The notes: a model not told the origin generated them from the letters alone. A DNA stretch of 64,000 nt from Septoria linicola (GCA_024114885.1 CP099429.1:1426001-1490000), one strand, 5' to 3'; positions 32,057 to 44,900 are shown, numbered from the stretch's first letter. Numbers and translations: made by a program.

Positions 32057-32932
32057 TCAATGCACACTATGCTTATGAACTCGTCTGACATGATCCTTCT
32101 GCGCAACCGTCAGCCCGGATCCTGATACCACGACCCACATCACACTCACCATATTATCCTGTCGGCTAAAGAGTCTCTCACATCCATCACATTCGCACTG
32201 AATCGTTGGGTTATGCTTCGCCTCGTGTCTAGCACGGTCTTTCTTGCTCGAGAAGCCGCCTTCTGTGGCCTGTGGGCATCCTTTGTGCCGACAATATAAG
32301 GACTTCGTGTGTCGCTTGTAGTGCTTACGCAAGTCACAGCCCCTATTGAAGCGTGATTTGGACGCGCAACCTGGGTATGCACATGACCAGCTGTTGTCGC
32401 TATTTCGAGTTCCCCACTTTGACATTTCGGTTGCACTGGGTGAAGCTCCTCGAGAGAAGTCTGTGCGAGTGCTCAGAGCGGAACTAGCAACTGAGTCTGC
32501 TACTGAGGTCGCTCGCGATACTCTAGGTCTGCCGAGTTCAGGAGATAGATAGCCGATCGACAATCTGCTTGAAGTATTGTGAATAGCTTCAGAGCCGTAG
32601 TGGCCCACATCTGCATACGACGGGAAAGCCGCTGTAGACCCCAGTGTATCGTTGCCATTCGATGAAATCATGCGCTGTTCCCACTCGCGTGGTTGTTGTT
32701 CGGGTATGGGCATCGGAACATGATACTCCTGAGCTTGTGGCGGCCGCTGGTAGAGGCGAGGGTATTCGCTGTAGATTGGTGTTTGTTGCTCAGGAAGTGA
32801 CTGGTATGGAAGTGGCGCGAACGCTGCGAGCGAGGTATGCGTGTCTGTTGTGTATGGCAATTGGAAGGGGTCGTCGAAATTGTAGTATTGCTCGCCAGAC
32901 GAGGTAGGAGGCTGGAAGTAGTAGCCCGACAT
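32057..32932 (-). CDS. C2H2 zinc-finger transcription factor (about 274 aa, 2 exons)
   Basis: Exons 32932-32150 and 32098-32057 flank a 51-nt in-frame intron (GTGAGT...GCGCAG, GCTGAC branch). Read through, the intron would add 17 residues inside the last finger. Splicing restores D-N-M-K-D-H-V-R-R-V-H. The start M-S-G-Y-Y-F is chosen, and an ATG three codons upstream (32941) is also possible. The first 165 residues are Gln/Pro/Ser/Tyr-rich. Three C2H2-type fingers lie at about 178-270: W-S-C-A-Y-P-G-C ... H-Y-K-R-H, Y-C-R-H-K-G-C ... R-H-E-A-K-H, and C-E-C-D-G-C ... H-V-R-R-V-H. A nuclear regulator with unknown targets. Confidence 0.8.
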   Translation of the reverse strand: MSGYYFQPPTSSGEQYYNFDDPFQLPYTTDTHTSLAAFAPLPYQSLPEQQTPIYSEYPRLYQRPPQAQEYHVPMPIPEQQPREWEQRMISSNGNDTLGSTAAFPSYADVGHYGSEAIHNTSSRLSIGYLSPELGRPRVSRATSVADSVASSALSTRTDFSRGASPSATEMSKWGTRNSDNSWSCAYPGCASKSRFNRGCDLRKHYKRHTKSLYCRHKGCPQATEGGFSSKKDRARHEAKHNPTIQCECDGCERLFSRQDNMVSVMWVVVSGSGLTVAQKDHVRRVHKHSVH

Positions 32933-32941
32933 TTTGAGCAA

Positions 32942-34580
32942 TGCAGGATCGATGGAGTCTGTCTTTTGTCGTTTGGTAGACCGTCTGTCGAATGCTGGTG
33001 GCGTCTATGCAGGCGTCAGTGAGCCGCTCTTTCGATTGAAGATGAAAGCTGTGCAGGATTGTGACTAAGCTGAGATTGACACTTGGGCTGGCAAGCTCGC
33101 TAATTGCATCTTTCTATTCATGTAGGGTTGGTGTTGTTGGTGTTCGAGAACAGTTGCTAAGACCAAATAGGTAGGCCGCAAGTACCGAAAATGCCAGCAG
33201 GTCAGAATAGACACTGTCGAACAGGCCTGGACTGAGCACGTCTGCGCAGCTCACATTTGAATACAGTATGTGCTGGTTGGGTTGTGTGTAGGTGAGTGAC
33301 AGTCGTGCGAAGTAGCACTCGATAGTGGTAGCAGCTCGTCGTGTATTGGTGACCCTGGATGAGTGTTGCCCGTCAATGGTCTTTACTTAGCACAGTTGGG
33401 TAGTGCTTGCGGTGAGGAATCTCGTAAGATGTTCTATGCAGGTCCGTGAGACGGTCCTGTAAGCAGGATCAATAGGCGTCTTGAATTTGATATGTATGCA
33501 AGCCTTCCGTGAGGCGTTCGTGACAAGACTGAGAGCATGGTCATGGTGCGGACAGCGACATCTAATAACTTCTCGGCAGCCATGATGCAGCTGTGCACAG
33601 TCGCTATGCTTGAGCAGCCGGTACAGCACATACTGCCCATCTGAGTTAGTGTGTTCAGAGCGGGCCGCTCATGAGTCTAAAGAAGCTGATCCAAGCAATG
33701 CACGAGACACTGGCAGCTAGATCCTACGAACTAGCATGCCGAAGGACTGAGTTCAAGGCACACTGATATGATGCAGCGTTCCACAGCGTGCCTGAAGATT
33801 ACGCTCGCTGTCGTACAGCTTGACGAGTAGACAGCTGATGACAGGTGAGCTTCGGCCACTCGCGAGTGGCTTACATACGCGCTCGACTGAGTGCATATGC
33901 TATTCAACAAGCTGACAGGTGCATGGGAATCGCAAGTAAGTCTTCTTCGGGTGCGGCTGAGACCAGCACTCTGCCAATGACTACTGTAGTCGAACTGCGG
34001 TGACTTGTTCTCCGGGTGCCGTGCTCCAAAGATGCGGACATAAGCTCCCGACAAGCCATGCGCCACAGGAGTAGTGCGATCTTGCATAGGGCGGCTGTGA
34101 TGGGCGAAAAGATGGGTCCGTTGAGAAACGTGGTTGGTCGGGATGTTGTTAAGGTAGAAGATCTGCTTCACCAGTGAGTGGAGAGCATAGGCGTAAACAA
34201 GTGGTGGAATACCTGTCCAGGAAGTGATCGGACTTCACACACTCTAGCTACTACTTTCTGGCTCACCGATGCTACTTCGCAAGCTGTGACGGGCAATGCG
34301 CGCATCGAATCAAGTAGCGAGACGCAGTGTGACAGCGAGAGCATGCTCTAGTTAACGTCCATGTCATCGGCGTGTCCATAGGCTGTGTCGCATAATTCCT
34401 AGCTTGCTGCTGGTACTTCTTCAAAGTCAACACAAGCTAACACTCAGCTCTCGAGCGCTCAGACTGAGCTCGCAGGGAGCTTCAAACGAACGATATCAGC
34501 AACGAGAACCACGAGGCGGGTTGCCATAAGACCGAACGCACATTGCTTGTGCTATCCCCCGCCTTATCATTCCTCGCGCT
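32942..34580. other. Intergenic, no secure gene
   Basis: 1.64 kb. The longest frame is 146 codons on the minus strand (33731-34171), with no domain I recognise and no supporting splice sites. I leave it uncalled. Confidence 0.35.
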
Positions 34581-35599
34581 ATGCAGAGTACACGAATCAA
34601 GGCCACAGTGGGTGAGGCAGGGGAAGAGCAGCCATGGTGGCTGTGGAGTGTCTATATCATTTCCAAACTTGCTCGTCTGGCGAAACTGACGAAGGGGAAG
34701 TTGGGCGATGCTCAAGGGTTGCTGTTACAAGAAGTGCGCAAGCGACAAAGAGACCAGACAAGCCGAGATCGAAGTAATGCGGAAATTCTGCCGCAAGATC
34801 TTGACAAAGTGAACAACGCGCTGATCAAGAAATATATTGAGGAGAATGGGCTGGATGATCCTTTGATCCACATCAAGCGTGAAGAACCGCAATTCGAGCA
34901 TGAAGCCCCAAAGGGTGAGCACACGGTCTACGACACAGAGAGTGATGACGGAGAAGTGGAGCAAACCAAGCGGCCAGTAAGTCTGGAGTAGCAGAACCAC
35001 ATCAATGGTCCTCAGCGCCAGTCGAAGAAGCCAGAACCCGGTGACGAAGATAAGGCCCTCCAGGATGCGCTACAGTCAATGCCAGACGTAGTCAAAGTCA
35101 AGCACGAGGTCGTCACTGACGACGAAGAGCCCAATGCGCCGGTTTGCACAGCATCCGCAACAGCGCATGCAATAGTTAATCCGAAGTCAACAGTAAGCCC
35201 CCTTCGATGAGCTCACGAGTGAAGCCACAAGCTGACAATTCTTGAGAAGCAAAAAGTTCAAGCGACGCCATGTGCAACACCACATGCAGCACCAGGCAGA
35301 GCGCACCCCAAGCGTGAAATCATCTCCGACCACGAAGCGCCAACCGTGCCAACCTGTGCTGCGCCGGTGGCATTGCAACCCGCGAAAAGGCAGAAGACAG
35401 TAAGCTCCGCCATGTACAACTCCCCTGCGCCGGATAAGAGCTGACAATATGACAGAGACAGGCCGGCCGAGACCGAGATGCCATGGCCGGAGTAGCGGGC
35501 CTTCGAGCCAAAGCACAACGACATAAGCAAGAAGCGGCGAGATTGAAGGCTGAGGCCTTTGAGCTGGAGGCTAGGGTTCTGGGAGGTAGGATAACGTGA
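34581..35599 (+). CDS. Four-exon Lys/Glu/Pro-rich hypothetical protein (286 aa) with duplicated exons
   Basis: Exons are 34581-34976, 35022-35192, 35250-35399 and 35456-35599. Introns of 45, 57 and 56 nt all fall between codons (GTAAGT/GTAAGC donors, and a CTGAC branch in the last two). The second acceptor is a tandem GAGAAG, so one extra Lys may be included. Each of the first three exons ends in a similar block: a basic psi-K-x-E tetrapeptide (I-K-R-E, V-K-H-E, P-K-R-E), an acidic run, then Pro/Ala/Thr and a final K-R-P, P-K-S-T or R-Q-K-T. This points to exon duplication and possible SUMO attachment sites (inference). Exon 4 is an Ala/Arg/Glu helix. The first 50 residues are less certain and could contain another intron. 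No known family. Confidence 0.72.
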
Positions 35600-36013
35600 C
35601 AAATTCTCTGTAGCACGTAGGTGGCAAGCAGCAGTTGCGATCAGACTGAAGTGCGGCGAACGATTGGGCAGTGGTGTGGTGTGGTAGACATCACGATTTT
35701 TGCTGAAATGCAGGTCTGTTCCTTCAGCTGCTCGTGTCATCATCTGTCAGCGTTTGTGCAACTCGTACACGTGGCGAGTGGGCGATGGCCGAATGCAAAT
35801 GCAACAGATGAGTGACGGTGGCGCTGGTCTGGAAAAACTTGTGTTGCGCACTGAGCGCGATACTTCGATAAGTCACTTGGGCCCATGAACGCCACCGATA
35901 TGCCCAGTCTGCCTGCGTACAGGTCAGATGTATAATCACTCCGCGTAACCTGCGTGCTGTGAAATCCAGGAACTACCCTCCGGATGCGAAACGCCGTGTT
36001 CATGCATTGCTCA
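35600..36013. other. Intergenic between convergent genes
   Basis: 414 bp, no supportable feature. Holds the 3' flanks of the four-exon gene and of UBP8. Confidence 0.35.
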
Positions 36014-37777
36014 TTAAAACTCTTCCACCACGTAGAATAACATGTATGCCTCGGCATTGAGCACGTCTTTCTCATCCACCTGCACGACCATGCTGTCGTC
36101 GAAGCGAAACCAGTCATCATCCTGCCTCGAGTAAGAGATGTAGTGCCCGCTATCGATTTTGCCCTTGTGCACAACCACTGACGAGAGCTCGTATATGGGT
36201 CGCTCAGGCTCGACTGTGTCCTCTGCCTTGTCTTTGTCCTTGTCCTTCTTTGGCGTTTTGACATCGATCGTGTCCTCGTCGTCTTCTTCCTTGGCAGTGC
36301 CGTTGGCGGTCTCTGTGGCTTCTGCAGCAGATTTTGACGATGCTAGGTAAGGTGACAAGTCCAGTCTGAACGGAAAGCGAACTTTGGTATCCACTTTTTG
36401 GCTTTCCTTGCTGGTCTTCGAATGAGAGAAGCGCTTGAAATGGATAGGGATGACGGGTGGTAATCTCGTCAAGGACAACTTCTTTTTGGCCTCCTTTGGC
36501 CCGTCGCACTTGCGGCATGTATAGTTATCGCTTGACAATGTCTCCGCAGACGTGTATCGATCCAGACATTCGAGCAGTTCTACGGGGATCTGCTCTTTCA
36601 CCGTTTGTGTGGCGCCCGTGAGAGCAAGCTTCTTCTTCTTGACGACAACTCCGGCGCTCTTAACGTCCAGGCTGAGGTCCATGAAGGCTTCTGACGTGCT
36701 GTTGGCGGTTTTGCAGGTGCCACAGGTCACTGTACTGCGCATCATGCCACCGAATGTCTGATGCACCACGCACTCACAATTCATGGGGTCCTTGTTGTGA
36801 TCCTCCTCTTCCGTGTTTGCCTCATGCAGGCTGTTCAATATGAAGCCCAGAAACTCATGGGCGTCTTGCTGGCTGTATCCGGCCAGACTCCCCCCATTTT
36901 TCCAGCAGCCCTGCAACATGTGCACTGCACCATAGCCCTCGTGCTTCTCGGTGCCGTAGAAGTCGGTGAAGATGTCGTCGAGCGCACAGGAGGTGCATGC
37001 TTCGCGCTCGCACTCGGAGGATTTGTGGCCTTCGGAGAGGTAGTAGGTTCGGATGAAGGGGTTGTGGACGAGGGATTGCAGGATGACGGACATGAAGCAC
37101 GTCTGGCCCATGTTATAGAGGCCTCTGAGACCCGTGGCAGCGCATGGCGTTGTGGCGGTGTTGGTCGACACGAGCTTCTTGTCGTTCTCATCGGTGACGA
37201 CCGCTGAGAGTTTCCGCTTTTGCGAGGGCGGCGCTCGGATGGCCTCGAAGGAGACGTCGTAGACGAAGTCCTTGCACAGATAGCAGTAGAGGAAGCCATT
37301 CGCCGACTCGACGGCTGCATGGTGTCCGTGTTAGCTCAGCAGTCCAAGCACATGGCTCACGGTGACCTGCACCCACCAAACCCGTGATCTTTGCGATGTG
37401 GCTCCCTCGAGGCGCTGACGTTGGGACATTGCAAGCAGAGATACGTCACCTGGCCCGTCACTGCTGCTCCATTCGCGCCTTTGTACAGCGCCCAGCTGAT
37501 GTTCTCCTCCTTCTGCAGCGACGTCACGGCTTTTTGGTAGCCCGTAATGGCTCCTTGTCGTGCGCTGGTGAGCAGTAGTTTGGTGTGTGCTGATTTCTTC
37601 CATTAGTTCGCATTGCTCCTCCCATATCCTCGTCTGTCACTCACCACATCCGAAGACAGTCTGAGTGGGCGTAATGGACTTCGCATCGGTCGCAGTACTT
37701 GCCTTCTTCAACAGCTTCGGCGCGGATGGTGCTTCGGGCGTCGCGGTGGCGGTGGGGGTCTGATTCGTCGTTGACAT
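36014..37777 (-). CDS. UBP8: Ubiquitin carboxyl-terminal hydrolase Ubp8, SAGA DUB module (548 aa, 3 exons)
   Basis: Exons are 37777-37645, 37589-37377 and 37314-36014. Introns of 55 nt (GTGAGT...ATCAG) and 62 nt (GTGGGT...TGCAG, CTAAC branch) keep frame throughout. The start M-S-T-T-N-Q is chosen over an in-frame upstream ATG. An N-terminal ZnF-UBP (Y-L-C-L-Q-C-P, H-R-K-D-H-G-F, L-Y-C-Y-L-C-K-D-F-V-Y-D) anchors the enzyme in SAGA. The USP domain has its Cys box at about 184-190 (N-M-G-Q-T-C-F-M), zinc-binding pairs C-G-T-C and C-R-K-C, and the His box with His506 (I-D-S-G-H-Y). A charged KDKDKDK insert of about 40 residues precedes the His box. Its known role is removal of ubiquitin from histone H2B during transcription. 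Confidence 0.93.
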
Positions 37778-38028
37778 GGTGAGGAGTGTGAGGAGCAATG
37801 CGCCCGTGTGGCGACTGCGAGGACTGTTCAAGGGCTCATCGCTGCATCGCTCATACAGCGACAGCTCATATCTTCGATACAGCACTTTCCACAGACATCT
37901 GCCTCCAGCAACGTTCTTGCCATGAAATAGGCCGAGCTAACTAATCGTTAGCGCCTCGAGCCGCCGCCAGATCTGGGGAAACTGCAAGCCACCCTTGTCA
38001 TGTCCATCTTCGCTGGTCCTTCACCACT

Positions 38029-38067
<39 letters not shown>

Positions 38068-38106
38068 GTTGACGCTCCTCTTATAGTACGGTGCAAATCA
38101 GATATC
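37778..38106. other. Intergenic between UBP8 and the F-box-like gene
   Basis: 329 bp of divergent upstream DNA containing the TCA microsatellite (separate entry). Confidence 0.4.
38031..38067 (+). repeat. (TCA)n microsatellite, about 12 units
   Basis: Pure trinucleotide run, about 40 bp before the start of the F-box-like gene. It is probably polymorphic in length. Confidence 0.95.
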
Positions 38107-38991
38107 ATGGACACTTCTCCTCTGCTACGCCTGCCTCCAGAGCTTCGGAATCAAATCTTCGAACATGTCCTGTGCAACAAGCAGATACATGTCCGCATGA
38201 GGCCTCTTCAGCCCGATGAGACTGGAGGATTTACTCACGGTACTGGTACAACTTGGGTAGCAGAACGCTACAAGCCAATGTATTGTGTCTGTCTCTTCTC
38301 CAACGACTGGCGGGAAATCTATCGTTCGAGCAAGAACGAGGCGGGCGGCGCGCAGCATGTTCCGCAAACGCGAGAAAATACAAACAGCCACCGAGAGTGT
38401 GAACGAGTGTTGTAACGCACTCGCAAGTTGGCATTCTCATAAAGTCCTGCCAGCGTAAGCGAGTGCGTTACAAGGTCATGTCCTCACTTCTTCCAGATGA
38501 GTCGTAGCATGATTGCAAAGTATGGACCACTTCCTGAGGGACTTCGTAAGGCACACGCCGACACCCAGCTTGACCTGTCACTGCTCAAGACGTGCAAGAC
38601 CATCTATAACGAGACATCACTTCGACCGTATAGTGGCAATACCTTCTGGTTTCATGTTCCAGCAGATCTCAATGCCTTCCTCGATCAGACCCTCACAGCC
38701 ACGCAGCGAGACTCGATTGAAACGCTACAGGTACACATAGGAGCTGTCAGTAGACCTACACTCCCAGCCACCATCCCGAAAGACCTCAAACTTCTGCAAT
38801 GCCATATGGCGAGCAGTACTCTTGCTGTTGTCACAGATGATATGCGCGACACACTTGCACCGTGGGAGAACAAGTTCGAGCATGTTCAAATCGTTGTGGG
38901 CGACGCGAGTAGCAAATTTTCCTCCGATGCCCAAGCTAGGGGTAGGAGAGAGTTCGCTCAAACGCTTGAGGATATATTGAGAAAGCCGTGA
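38107..38991 (+). CDS. F-box/2EXR-like hypothetical protein, splice junction uncertain
   Basis: The first open part (from ATG 38107) begins L-L-R-L-P-P-E-L-R-N-Q-I-F-E-H-V-L, the usual short F-box-like opening of fungal proteins of this class. The second part (to 38991) contains D-L-S-L-L-K-T-C-K-T-I-Y-N-E-T, the segment that normally follows in the same family, with a Phe/Val strand after it. An intron with acceptor CTTCTTCCAG at 38496 fits phase 0, but I could not settle the donor. Candidates are near 38360 and 38405. A 15-bp inverted repeat lies in the intervening DNA. If no functional donor exists, the gene is broken. Confidence 0.55.
38410..38473. repeat. Perfect 15-bp inverted repeat in the presumed intron
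   Basis: TTGTAACGCACTCGC (38410-38424) is the exact reverse complement of 38459-38473, with a 34-nt loop. The RNA would form a stable hairpin that brings the two sides of the intron together. Confidence 0.85.
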
Positions 38992-41900
38992 TGCTGCTCA
39001 GTAGCTGTCATGAATTACCGGTTGCTCAAGCGGATCGTGTCAGTCAGCTCAGATACGCTGGCCATAACATGCGCTTAGTGCTGCTCGTAAGGACATGCCC
39101 GGCCGTGATTTCTTCACTCTTACGTCCACTCCATCGCCTTAGTCCCGACGCCAATTCGCAACATGGCGCCACATGCAACGAACGCGACGCAGTTTCCTCG
39201 GTACATCATGGAAGACAGATCGCTTGCAGCAGACCCTGCCGCATGATCTTGCATTGTGCGGGACTTTTCAACAAGATCCAAAGCTGCAGAGCCCGGTTTA
39301 TGCAACTGCCGCAATACCTACCTGACTTGCGATCTTTCGTCCGTGGTGACATGATCACAGAAGCACTCATATGATGCCCTAGGTCGATTACTGATCTGTC
39401 AACACGCTGCGCGACCACATTGCCGACGATGTACGTCCGATTTGACTTTCGTGAGTAATCACGGCCGAGTCGCCGAACATATATCGCCGAGATTACTGCC
39501 CGTCTCCTGCACTAACTACAGAAGGGATTGCCTTTATTTTCGGCGTCTCAACATCATGCAGCGTACGTAGCAGAGCAAAAAGCATGCGCTCGCAGAGAAT
39601 GCATGCAATTACCCAATACGTCTATAATCTTTCTCAGTACCTGATTTATTCTTCGCTTCATGTTCCGGCCACCTGACCGACGATGCCCTAAGTAGCGGAT
39701 CGATGCCAGATGCCAGACGCGAGCTTCTCCTGCACGAGCGTTTCGGGCAGATGCAGAAGTGTAAATGTCAAGGCAGGGCGTAACACGATCATGCAGATCT
39801 GCAGTAGTCAGGCGTTGGCTATGAGGCTGTCAAGTAACGTTTGTCGCAGAACAGACGCCACAGAGTCATACATGACCTACTGGCCGTTGACAGCCTTGCC
39901 ATTTCTCACTTTGTGGTTGTATGACAGCCTGTCGACTGCGAAATTGCGTTCTGCTGAGGTGAGTTGGTGGAAGTTGCCGTGCCGTGAAACTGGTGCTCGT
40001 CATGGGCCGAGCTGAATTGTTGTCGTTTGAGGTGCAGCGTGATTTCTGTTGTTCGCCATGTCATGGTGCATGATTGGGGTGTGAACAGCAGTGACGGACA
40101 GCGAATGTGTTTCGCCTTGTTCTGGCTGCCTGACAACGGGTCAAATCGTCTCTCATTCTGCCAGCTGCTGGAATTGAAGTGTATGCATTTCATCATGTGG
40201 CTCTTTATGGCGGTCTGTCTCGGCCTCGTGTTCCTAGGTCAAGGTGTAGGCTGCTGCTCGGACATCTCGCATTCGCCCTGCTCAGCGAAACTCTACTATT
40301 CTCGTGTGCAACACGACTCGCGAGGGACAAGATGCTCGCAAAACACTCTCGCATTCGACAACACTTTCCCAAGACACTTTTGACATCTTCTAGAACGTCT
40401 ACGTTCTCAAACAAACAACTTTAACGATAGTATCATCCATCGCGATAGGTTTGAGGTTCAGGGAATGTGAAGCAAGTTTTGTCTCGCAATGCTGCCTCGA
40501 TTGGACGAAGTGCGGACATTCGAGAAGTATCTGAAACAGTTTAAACCACTGCGGCGGGATACCCGATAACTGACTTGAGCAGTGCGCTCAATCGTGCCAT
40601 GCAGTGTGATGGCTGTGGCAGATCGCATGTGATAGTAGTGCAGGGTGATGATTGATGTGATAGCAGTTGATGGACACATAGGGCCGCACTCGCGAAAGGC
40701 GTGTCTGTGAAATGGTGATGAGGCTGGTATCTGAACCTGTGCCGGAATGCAGCATTGAGGCATTGCTGCTGACTATGACATGACAAAGCCAACATGCTCG
40801 GAGATTCCTCATGCTCTCTGCAACCATGTACAACATCGATCGGCGATGATTGTTGTCGCCATTACTCGAAAAGGACCGCTCTGTTGTGTTGGTCGTGGCA
40901 TGTCTTGGTGCCGCAGGCAGTAGCATATCTCATGACGATCATATGGCGCGGCGCCTAGCATTAAGGACACCAGTGTTGGAGACTGCATGTTTGCGCTTGG
41001 CATCAAATCTAGAGGGGTATCTGAACAGCCTTGGCAGCAGGAGATCACATCAGGACAGCTTCTCGGCATGTACCACGTTGGGTTGGCAATGTTGGCCAAG
41101 GAACACGACATCTTGGTCACACTGCTGCGCCCGTCTGCCTCCAAATCGAGCATGACTTCTCATCAGCCCAGGTCATCTATTGTGTTCTGCGCTGCTTTTC
41201 TTGGCTCCAGCCCAGCGCCGACGCTCAGACAACGGACCAAGAAGGTTCGACGTTTGGCTGGGACCACCGGGATAATGCAGGCTGCAGCCCTGATCAGAGT
41301 TTAGTGGTCGTGTTGAGCCTGCATTGCTTTCGTAGCGGCAGTTGGGCGTTGGTTCTTTTTGAGACAGAAAACGCCACCGTTTACGCTACGGCTAGCAATT
41401 GACATCCGTTCAAAGCTCGTGCTCGTGACGTTCATTTTAGGATCTGACGACATCCGGGTCATGCCCTGATGCTCACCGAGTACCAACTCGTGGGCCCAGA
41501 ACTTGAGCACGCGCGAGTGTAGATCACCAGGACTTGGTCATGATTAGGCTCGATGGCTCGATGGCTGGGCTCTGGGGTGTCTGTGGCAGAGCACGCCGCT
41601 GAGCAATATTCGCTGCTCGATAACCAGGATGCTGAGACAAGTGCAGAGTAATCGCGCGCATCGTGGCAGTGGTGTCAGGCATGGTAGCCTAGCTACATGC
41701 TGGGCATTTACCGCTACGTTGAAGTTTCGACAAGCATTGCGCGGATCTTCCGCTGCCTTGACAGAACGGGTAGAGAAGTTGCTCATCCGACACATGTGCC
41801 CAGTGCGGACTTCACAAATGAACGTCGAGCTTCTGGCACGAAATCAAGATTGGCGCGAATTGATGGGGAAGTTGTGTGCTGCATATTGTCGCAACAGTAC

Positions 41901-44900
41901 ATCCATGCGCACAGTCTGTAGTCCGGTGTAGATTATACGCAGGTGTTATCGGAGAATAGTACCCTAGCAATCGTTTGGTTCGTAACCCGATCAGTAATTC
42001 ACGAACTTCACAAACCCGAGCCGAGGGGCGGGTCACGGAGCTCAACTGTAGCGACCACTTGCGTGCGATGCCTTGGAAACATTGACAGATATGACCTGGG
42101 AAGCACGTGTCCCAGCTTGGCACGCGAGGTCTCAACTCCCTAAGCCTGGTGCGCAGGTATGATACGTTACCAGCGAACGATTGGAATATGGCCAGGTCAT
42201 GACCATACAGACGCCGAATAGCTCGCTGGGGGTCGCGTCTCCTGTTGCACGATCTATAAAGGTCCCGACAGTGCGGTTGCACTCCTGGTCTGTCTCATGA
42301 TTAGCATGCAACAGACAAGGAAATGCCCAATCTCACCCGGCACTCAACGTGGCTGTACGAGATTGAGCCATGTCGCGTAATGTTCAGTGCTGTAGCTACA
42401 CTCTGGAACGGGAAATTTGCAGGTCTCAACGCTGGACATGCTTCTGATCGTGATAAGTCCCGTAGTCAATGGAGAAGTCGAACTGAAATATCCCAGGCGA
42501 CTATGGTTGACTGCATGCTCACAAAAGTAAACGAGAGATATGCTCTTCTTCCGGTTTGACCTGCACTGCCAGGTAATTTCCTGCTTCCGTTTCGAGCTTT
42601 GTGTCCAAGTCCGGTTCACATGGCCCTTGTCAGTGTCATAAAGATGCCACACACGGTTCTTGGACGAGATAGTCGACATGTGCGTGGTATCGTGGCGATC
42701 GCTGAATCAAGACGCAAAGCGAAGAAACTTGCGAGCGAAGTTGTCCAGCGAATTGGATCTGTAGAGCAGCCCCACGCGGGCACGATTGCATGTGCCTGAC
42801 GAGCACAAAGTGTCTGAATATAGCCGTAGTGTACTTCACACCAGTGATGCGGGGAGACATCGACGGACCATAGTGTCGAACCTTATTCGTGTGCTTCGCT
42901 AGGCATGCGAGCTGTAGCGAGGCTTCGCATTGTAAACGACTTTCTAGGAATGCATCTACGATGAGCTTCTGGCACCTCAATGTCAGTGGCAGCAGTGTGT
43001 GACTGTCGCAGCGCGACTGCGTCACTATATGAGTCCTGTCGTCCAGTGGTCGATCATACGTGAGCCGTAACTAATTATGCAAGTATGCACAACTAGCTTT
43101 GTGATCGCGGCTTGGCATGAGTCCATACTCACCTTTTGCCCAGCCGTCCGATGCTGCGCCCTGCTAGGTCCACAGTGCGGGCATACTTACGTGCCAAGGA
43201 TAGTTTTGGCTGTGTCCTGGGCGACTACCGTCCAGAGAGCCAGAGTTGAGGGATATGCATGCCAGAGTGTGTTACCGCACATCGCTGCGGCGCAGTCACC
43301 ATTACAAAAAGGGCTATGAGCGGTGAGCCGATACGTGGCATGACAACGATGATATGGACAGTAGCTTTCTCCCGCTGCGAGTTGACGCTAGGTTCGGATA
43401 CCAGGGCAATGACCAACAGTGTAGTGGTTTTCCAAATGCGCGGTGTTCATCGCACTCCATGCTCGTCGTTCGAGGGCTGATAGATCGTGATGGAAGCATT
43501 TTTGACCCCGGACTGAATCTGTGTCTATGACCAGCGATCGCTGCATCTCTGCGTTACTATCGATTGGGCGTTTGGCTGCCAGATTGCCGCTAGCTCCAAG
43601 CTGCACAAATCAATGCGCCCACACAGACGCAGCAGGAGACTTCTGTGTCTATGGCGAAATCGACTATATTCGGCCTAGGGTGCCAGGCTCATGTCGATGG
43701 ATGAGCAGCCTCACAGCCGAAAGGTGAGGGTTCTGTGGAGCGATAACCTCTAGTCAAAGACCAATGATAGAAACGATGCCATGCTTTGCAGAGTTAATAA
43801 CGCTGCTCATGGTTGGCTGTCACTCAAGTGGGTCTCTGAAAGCTCAATAGTATGGCACAGTTACCAAAGAGAAATCTGTTCAGTACCACGAGTCCGTAGT
43901 ACCAGTACCGTACGGCAACATTTTATTGCGACTTCATGTCTTGAGTGGCAGAAGTCTGTGGTTCTGCCTGTCATGATTGCATATACGACGGGTATATCGC
44001 GGCGATGTATAGAGACCGCTTTGGAGTGGCAGATCGATAGACCGAAAGTCGCAGGACGGTGACTAAACGTCGCTGTGCCTAGGGCCTGAGAAAGTTCCTT
44101 GGATCGCAGACCTAGCAAGTAGTCGGCATCGCGACTTTCTGTACGCCCGTACCCGCGAGTATCGACGTTCAGCGGACGAATCCAGTACAAGAGCCTCTTT
44201 GGGAAGCCTGCAGCATTATCTTCAGATCATATCCTAGCAACGCCGATCAGCTAGGGCATGGTTGGCAGTGAACATGCTTCAGAACATGAAGACACCCTAC
44301 TCGGATATCCGTAGGTACGGCTGCCTTCGAATCATGCAAAATGCTGCAAAGGCATGCGTTATTGAAGACGAGGCAGAGGTTGACAGTAGTGGCTGCCGTC
44401 TGTCTAGGGCAGAGCCGCAGCTCGATGCAGTGATCGGAGACAGGGCGAACAGAGCATGAGAGGAAATGAGGTGCGCCGAAGCCCTGTCGTCTAGTGGACG
44501 AGTTTAGAACACGGCAGTCCGCTTCTTGGGCAAGGCAAGTTCCGATACACAAGATCAGTCCCAGTGCTGGTGTCAAATTCCTTGTCGCATGTCGCGTTTG
44601 CTTCCAGGTAGACGCATTCGCAGCCACAGAAGCTTTAGGCCATATTGTGAGGAGGCAATGGCACAGCAGCGCGACACCAGCCCGTTCGCGCAGTGCCTTG
44701 CCCAGTCATATCGAGTTGCGCCAGGCAGGATCTGCGCCTCAGCAAGCAACGTAAGCAGCTCCTCCTGCGAGTACGCTGCGCATGATGGTGCCCAGCGTCT
44801 CGGACATTCGCGCGACCCGCGGACAGCGTGCCATCACAGATCGAGCCCTGTATGGGGAGTGCGGTGTGCTTGGGTTTGGGCTCAACAATGTCCCAGCCAG

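Noticed and set aside
33731..34171. 146-codon minus-strand frame
   Set aside because: The composition is partly protein-like, but no domain, splice structure or promoter supports it.
37778..37885. In-frame upstream ATG for UBP8
   Set aside because: The added residues are not conserved in type and 37777 gives the usual M-S-T-type start.
43020..44520. Two tracts resembling the 5' half of a tRNA gene (GTCGTCCAGTGG near 43035, GTCGTCTAGTGG near 44487)
   Set aside because: Only the A-box-like part is present. I found no B box (GGTTCRANTCC), acceptor stem or anticodon arm.
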